Positions 23,604 to 27,006 of a stretch of 27,006 nt of DNA are shown here, piece after piece. The position numbers and the translations under genes are program-made. The notes under the pieces are model-generated. The model saw only the letters and a list, made by a program, of their open reading frames with translations. It was not told the origin of the DNA and did no database searches. Origin of the DNA: a virus; the IMG/VR virus record IMGVR_UViG_3300002835_005343, positions 1 to 27,006 of that record. One strand, given 5' to 3'. Within the stretch, counting starts at the first letter, position 1. The number at the start of each line of letters is the position of its first letter.

Positions 23604-24230
23604 TTATGGAGTTGGCGTTGGAGTTGGCGTAGGAGTTGGCGTTGGAGTTGGCGTTGGAGTTGGAGTAGGAATAAACTCAGTAGTACTCTGTCCTGGTATT
23701 ATTCTTTCGTCTGGATGCCAATCGTAGTCAATTATAATCTTATTGCCTGCATACGTACGGGCTGTTCCAAAGTCTATGATATCTCTGGTTTCTTCTAACT
23801 GGTATATTTTGAAGTTATGAAAGAAGCATGGTCTAGAGTCATTATTCCATTTATCAATATTATCTCTTGCCCAGCAGTTTATTTCTTGTGCTGATATATC
23901 TGCATAGTCTAAAAGATCATTAACCTGCTGCTGTACCTTTATTAGTTTGCTTTGTGCATCATCTCCTACAGAGTAAAAATAATACAAAAGTTGTTCGCAT
24001 TTTATGTATGGAAATGGAGCCCTTCTCATCTTAAACATTCTATCGTATACGGCAAAAACCTCATTACTATCTGGAAATGTTTCAGTCAAAGCATCAATTT
24101 GTGTTGGCAATGTTGGGAAAAAGTATGTCGTGCCAGCAGAAGTTTCTGTGTCTGGATCAAAATTTGGACTTATCTTTGATGCTAAATAAGCATTGATAAT
24201 TGTAGGTGGATGATGAATTACTGCAGCCAT
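23604..24230 (-). CDS. Probable tail terminator protein with (Pro-Thr)n tail
   Basis: The 208-residue protein begins MAAVIHHPPTIINAYLASKI and contains MRRAPFPYIKCEQLLYYFYS and ARTYAGNKIIIDYDWHPDER. The order (just before the major tail protein), size and mixed alpha/beta pattern fit a tail terminator that caps the tube and joins it to the neck. The last 21 residues are Pro and Thr in strict alternation, encoded by a 6-bp repeat. I know of no functional need for this tail; it may be an exposed, flexible, possibly modified extension. The gene starts with TAATG at the preceding stop. The terminator role is inferred from position. Confidence 0.65.
   Translation of the reverse strand: MAAVIHHPPTIINAYLASKISPNFDPDTETSAGTTYFFPTLPTQIDALTETFPDSNEVFAVYDRMFKMRRAPFPYIKCEQLLYYFYSVGDDAQSKLIKVQQQVNDLLDYADISAQEINCWARDNIDKWNNDSRPCFFHNFKIYQLEETRDIIDFGTARTYAGNKIIIDYDWHPDERIIPGQSTTEFIPTPTPTPTPTPTPTPTPTPTP
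23607..23669 (-). repeat. 6-bp tandem repeat encoding a Pro-Thr tail
   Basis: Alternating CCA or CCT and ACT or ACG codons give ten and a half Pro-Thr units immediately before the stop at 23604. The repeat length is a multiple of three, so gain or loss of a unit would add or remove a Pro-Thr pair without a frameshift. Confidence 0.95.
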
Positions 24231-24904
24231 TATGCACCTACCCCTGCGTTAGCAATCCAGCGGTAACCTGTCTTTAATCCTAAAGCCCTACCGCCTCTTT
24301 TTGCAGAAGGCATATTTTTCTTATAGGCTTGTGGATATTTAAAGTACTGCAAAAGACCACTTGAGTTTAAAAAAGACTGTCTGAAGTAAACACCGAAAAA
24401 ATTATTAAGCACATTTTCAAACTGTCCCTGCGTTTGTCCTCCAGGATTTTCTACACGAACTTCCTTTGATGTGTAAACCTCTGTACCGTCAATTTCAAAT
24501 CTCAAGACATTTGCTCTTTTTGGTTTGATTGTAACAGCAATTCCTTCTTCCATAATTTTTGCTTTATTATAAAATGGAACGTTAGATCCTTCTTTAATTG
24601 ATATTGACTGCTTTAGCGATGATGTAAAAGTAATGCCAATATTGCTAACCTTATAGTCTAAATCAAAAAGTCTTCCTTCTGGACTTCCAGTCTTTTGCCA
24701 CTCATAAACATGATGAAGTAGGTCTGGAGACATTCTTGCATTTGCATCAACAAACTGTGCTGCTAATTCAGACACTTTTGGTGCTAAAGAAAGATAAAAA
24801 TCCATCTTGCCTTTCTGTATGCCCTCTAAAAATCCAGTCGAGTAGTCCATGATGTTATTCATCTCTTTTTTGAATTGCTTGCTGTCAATTACTAATTTTA
24901 ACAT
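24230..24904 (-). CDS. Head-tail neck protein (HK97 gp10-like)
   Basis: The 224-residue protein begins MLKLVIDSKQFKKEMNNIMD, a pattern common in HK97-gp10-type neck proteins with a helix that packs at the tail entry. A central beta region (SNVPFYNKAKIMEEGIAVTI) and a basic C-terminus (MPSAKRGGRALGLKTGYRWI) follow. The gene sits between the stopper and the tail terminator, the expected position. The start overlaps the upstream stop. The assignment comes from order and general pattern. Confidence 0.65.
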   Translation of the reverse strand: MLKLVIDSKQFKKEMNNIMDYSTGFLEGIQKGKMDFYLSLAPKVSELAAQFVDANARMSPDLLHHVYEWQKTGSPEGRLFDLDYKVSNIGITFTSSLKQSISIKEGSNVPFYNKAKIMEEGIAVTIKPKRANVLRFEIDGTEVYTSKEVRVENPGGQTQGQFENVLNNFFGVYFRQSFLNSSGLLQYFKYPQAYKKNMPSAKRGGRALGLKTGYRWIANAGVGA

Positions 24905-25353
24905 TAGACATCACCCGTCTGATTTTCTGATCTTCTAATTACCAACTTGTATGACTCAACTACTCCAAATGGACCAACAAATGGTTCATATGTTGCTATT
25001 TCAAATAGCGTTCCCTTACCAGATCTTGGTCCAGAGGTCTCCATATATACAAGGTTTCCTTCTTGATCTTTAATATCTGTTATTAGTATGTTTGTTAAAG
25101 AGTTTTTGCTATCACGAGAAGAAATTCTAACATCTGTTTTTGCTCTGCCTATAAGGATTGAGTTTTGTGTTATGTTTACGTTTGGCTTTACTTCTTCTTT
25201 AAATGCTGAACCGCCTGATGAAAAGGTACAGGCAAAAACTCTATCCAGAACCCACTGCTTTTTAATTGCACCAAAATCACCCTGCTCAACTATTGGATGA
25301 TAAACAGATGCCTGAAGAGGGTACATGAAATCTGGAGTTTCGCATACTGTCAT
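24904..25353 (-). CDS. Probable head-tail stopper / connector protein
   Basis: The 149-residue protein has a beta-barrel-like pattern with short strands and turns, including SGGSAFKEEVKPNVNITQNS and a closing strand TLFEIATYEPFVGPFGVVES leading to LVIRRSENQ. It comes right after the adaptor and before the neck protein, matching the stopper of SPP1-like siphoviruses, which plugs the portal after packaging. It starts at the adaptor stop (TAATG) with a GGGGTG ribosome site. The assignment is positional. Confidence 0.6.
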   Translation of the reverse strand: MTVCETPDFMYPLQASVYHPIVEQGDFGAIKKQWVLDRVFACTFSSGGSAFKEEVKPNVNITQNSILIGRAKTDVRISSRDSKNSLTNILITDIKDQEGNLVYMETSGPRSGKGTLFEIATYEPFVGPFGVVESYKLVIRRSENQTGDV

Positions 25354-26249
25354 TACAGCACCCCAATTTTTGTAATAGACTTAATATACTTTGAAAGTAT
25401 CTTGTCTACAATTATATTTCCTGTTCCTTCGAAAAGACCCTTATCAAACTGAATTCTGTATTGATCTGTGTTATAAGAAGAAATAAATCTCTTGTAATAA
25501 TCTAGTTTTCCGCACTCAATGTCATGAATAAGCATCTCTGTGGCTCTAACTATGTCAGATGGAACTGTTGTATATCCGTGCTCTACTGTTATTACGTAGT
25601 CCCATGTTTTGCCAAACCCTCTGTATATAAATTGCGGATCAAGAGAATCTGAAGACGCTGCTGGTAAAACTAGTGGTGCAGATTCTGCACGATTAATATT
25701 ATCTGTAGACTTTTCTACAATTGCTGTTTTGTCTGGTGTTACTTCAAACTGTCTGTCTTCTACTAACTTATTGTTTTCATATACTGACAAAACCTTTTTT
25801 ACATCATCCCAGATAGGCAAATAGTCTGATCCAGTTCCTGTAAAATTCAAAACCTTTTTTCTGTAGTAGAATCCATCTGGAACTACTGAGTCAATAACCG
25901 CTCTTGCAATTTCTTCATTAAGGGCATAGGCTGCTATATCACTTGCCGTTGTTGCCTTTGTAGATGGGTCAACATAAGGTCTAAATATTTCATATGTTTC
26001 GTCTTGTAAAATTTGCTCATCTGATGTTCCAAGATCTTTGACAATCTCAACTCTGTATGATGAGTCGTACTTTCCTGGCAAAGAAATCTCTAGAAGTTCT
26101 CCAGAAGATGACTCTGCAAAAGTTGATGTTGAAATTGAAAGATCCGCCATATCCGTTATGGTAACAGTTATATCTGCATCTACAATCCCCGCAGGAATTG
26201 TAAAATTAACAGGTACTTCTGCATATGGCGAAACTCTCAATATCTCCAT
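25353..26249 (-). CDS. Probable head-tail adaptor with N-terminal beta domain
   Basis: The 298-residue protein begins with a beta-rich domain (about residues 1 to 95, MEILRVSPYAEVPVNFTIPA) that looks like an Ig-like or jelly-roll addition. The rest is alpha-helical with a conserved-looking VPSDIVRATEMLIHDIECGK and DYYKRFISSYNTD, which resemble the helical adaptor that binds the portal. It is the second gene after the capsid, a usual adaptor position. The beta domain may extend to the virion surface. The function is inferred. Confidence 0.6.
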   Translation of the reverse strand: MEILRVSPYAEVPVNFTIPAGIVDADITVTITDMADLSISTSTFAESSSGELLEISLPGKYDSSYRVEIVKDLGTSDEQILQDETYEIFRPYVDPSTKATTASDIAAYALNEEIARAVIDSVVPDGFYYRKKVLNFTGTGSDYLPIWDDVKKVLSVYENNKLVEDRQFEVTPDKTAIVEKSTDNINRAESAPLVLPAASSDSLDPQFIYRGFGKTWDYVITVEHGYTTVPSDIVRATEMLIHDIECGKLDYYKRFISSYNTDQYRIQFDKGLFEGTGNIIVDKILSKYIKSITKIGVL

Positions 26250-26255
26250 TCTAAA

Positions 26256-26675
26256 CTACCTTACAACCTTTTGTACTTCTTCGGCTGTTGCTAAACGAAC
26301 ATGTGAACGAGTTAGCCACTTATCTGCCTGGTCCTTTGTTACGATATTAACACCTTTATAAACGGCTCCATTTGCCTCTTCCCAACGAACATTGCTTGTT
26401 GAGTAGATAGCAACCTTGTCTCCAAGATCTTTTGCTGGCTTAATATCTTTCTTTGGACCATCTGCTGCCATTGATCCAATAGCACCTGTCTCTGTAAATC
26501 CTAGTGACTGAACTGGCTCTTCTGCTGCTGGTGCTTCGACAACTACTGGATCGACTGCTACCTCAACTACTGGCTCTGCTACTGGCTCTGCTGATGTCTC
26601 TACCACTGGGGCTTCAACGTGTGCAGGCTGTTCATCATGTGATGAAAACGGCTGATTGTAATTATTATTTTCCAT
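26256..26675 (-). CDS. Small structural protein with acidic Pro/Val/Glu-rich linker
   Basis: The 139-residue protein starts with MENNNYNQPFSSHDEQ. Residues about 18 to 58 are mostly Glu, Val, Ala and Pro in short irregular repeats, a flexible linker. The C-terminal 60 residues hold a compact domain, DLGDKVAIYSTSNVRWEEAN and VNIVTKDQADKWLTRSHVRL, which I have seen next to phage capsid genes but cannot name a function for. It has AAGGAGG and its own extended -10 promoter just behind the capsid terminator. It could be a head decoration or a connector part. Confidence 0.65.
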   Translation of the reverse strand: MENNNYNQPFSSHDEQPAHVEAPVVETSAEPVAEPVVEVAVDPVVVEAPAAEEPVQSLGFTETGAIGSMAADGPKKDIKPAKDLGDKVAIYSTSNVRWEEANGAVYKGVNIVTKDQADKWLTRSHVRLATAEEVQKVVR

Positions 26676-26694
26676 TTGTATCCTCCTTGTTTGT

Positions 26695-26703
26695 ATTATA
26701 TCA
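26695..26703 (-). promoter_or_regulatory. Extended -10 promoter after the capsid terminator
   Basis: The minus strand reads TGATATAAT, followed about 20 bases later by the AAGGAGG ribosome site and ATG at 26675. It overlaps the tail of the capsid terminator. The same terminator-then-promoter arrangement is found after the major tail protein. Confidence 0.6.
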
Positions 26704-26745
26704 TTAAAGTATTAAGGGGGACAGGAGAGTGAACTCCCGCCCCCC
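26701..26745 (-). terminator. Strong hairpin terminator after the major capsid gene
   Basis: The minus-strand arms GGGGGGCGGGAG and CTCCTGTCCCCC form a 12-bp stem with two G-T pairs around a TTCACT loop. The tail downstream (TTAATACTTTAAT) is only moderately T-rich, so strength is uncertain. It begins 22 bases after the capsid stop. Confidence 0.75.
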
Positions 26746-26767
26746 ATTAAAGGTTACTGTTTACAGA

Positions 26768-27006
26768 TTACTCATCTGCAGCAGCGTCAGCGAATGCAAT
26801 TGCATCCTCTTCTTCCCATTGAATACCAAAGCGGACGAATACTGTGTACTCAATTGTGTCCTTCTTTGCTACGTACTCACGGTTTACAGTGATGTCACGC
26901 TGGAATCCCCATACACGGTTTGCAGGGAATGTCAAGTCGATATAGCCTGCTGGGTAGTAAGGAACTTCCTGAACTTCGATTCCGAGAACACGAGTTGTAC
27001 GTGCTC
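26768..27006 (-). CDS. Major capsid protein, C-terminal end (start beyond window)
   Basis: The frame enters at the right edge and stops with TAA at 26768, giving 78 residues. It contains RTTRVLGIEVQEVPYYPAGY, FPANRVWGFQRDITVNREYV and a closing TVFVRFGIQWEEEDAIAFAD, features of the C-terminal part of HK97-fold phage capsid proteins (the axial domain ending with a long strand). It is the most upstream gene here and is followed by a strong terminator. The absence of the E-loop and N-terminus leaves some doubt. Confidence 0.65.
   Translation of the reverse strand, partial: ARTTRVLGIEVQEVPYYPAGYIDLTFPANRVWGFQRDITVNREYVAKKDTIEYTVFVRFGIQWEEEDAIAFADAAADE

Noticed and set aside
23506-23727. Plus-strand open frame with Gly-Val repeats
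   Set aside because: The Gly-Val run is only the reverse complement of the Pro-Thr repeat in the tail terminator gene.

Overview
The window is part of an AT-rich tailed-phage genome. Every supportable gene lies on the minus strand, so transcription runs from the right edge (27006) to the left edge (1). The gene order is that of a long-tailed siphovirus: capsid, head-tail connectors, tail tube, tail chaperones, tape measure, tail tip and fibres, then replication. A 3343-codon tape measure implies a tail of roughly 500 nm at about 1.5 angstroms per residue. Several proteins resemble families I associate with actinobacteriophages, and some promoters appear to give leaderless transcripts, a habit common in actinobacteria. 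The host is therefore probably a low-GC actinobacterium, but this is an inference and not proven by the window.

Head and neck (27006 to 23604): the C-terminal end of a probable major capsid protein, a strong hairpin terminator, a Pro/Glu/Val-rich small structural protein, then a probable head-tail adaptor, stopper, neck protein and tail terminator. The tail terminator ends in a (Pro-Thr)n tail encoded by a 6-bp repeat. Tail tube and chaperones (23537 to 21744): the major tail protein, a UUCG-loop terminator, then two paralogous chaperone genes. The first is a continuous G+T fusion and the second is a G-only copy, so the usual programmed frameshift seems to have been replaced by gene duplication.

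Tape measure (21723 to 11692): a TP901-type core, hydrophobic segments, a long coiled coil, and a roughly 900-residue insertion. Part of that insertion carries the motif pattern of a HipA/PI4-kinase-like kinase fold. Tail tip (11702 to 4122): a Dit-like protein, a 1430-residue hub with a LamG-like insertion, and four minor tail proteins, the last with an H-type-lectin-like domain.

Middle and replication module (4125 to 1): a zinc-ribbon protein, a MerR-like helix-turn-helix protein, two small unknowns, a DnaB-type helicase, another unknown, a CHC2/TOPRIM primase, and the start of a probable single-strand DNA-binding protein. Several of these genes overlap out of frame by tens of bases. Extended -10 promoters (TGG-TATAAT or close variants) recur in the few small gaps between genes. 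No tRNA, CRISPR, integrase or insertion sequence was seen, and no stretch over 300 bases lacks a gene.
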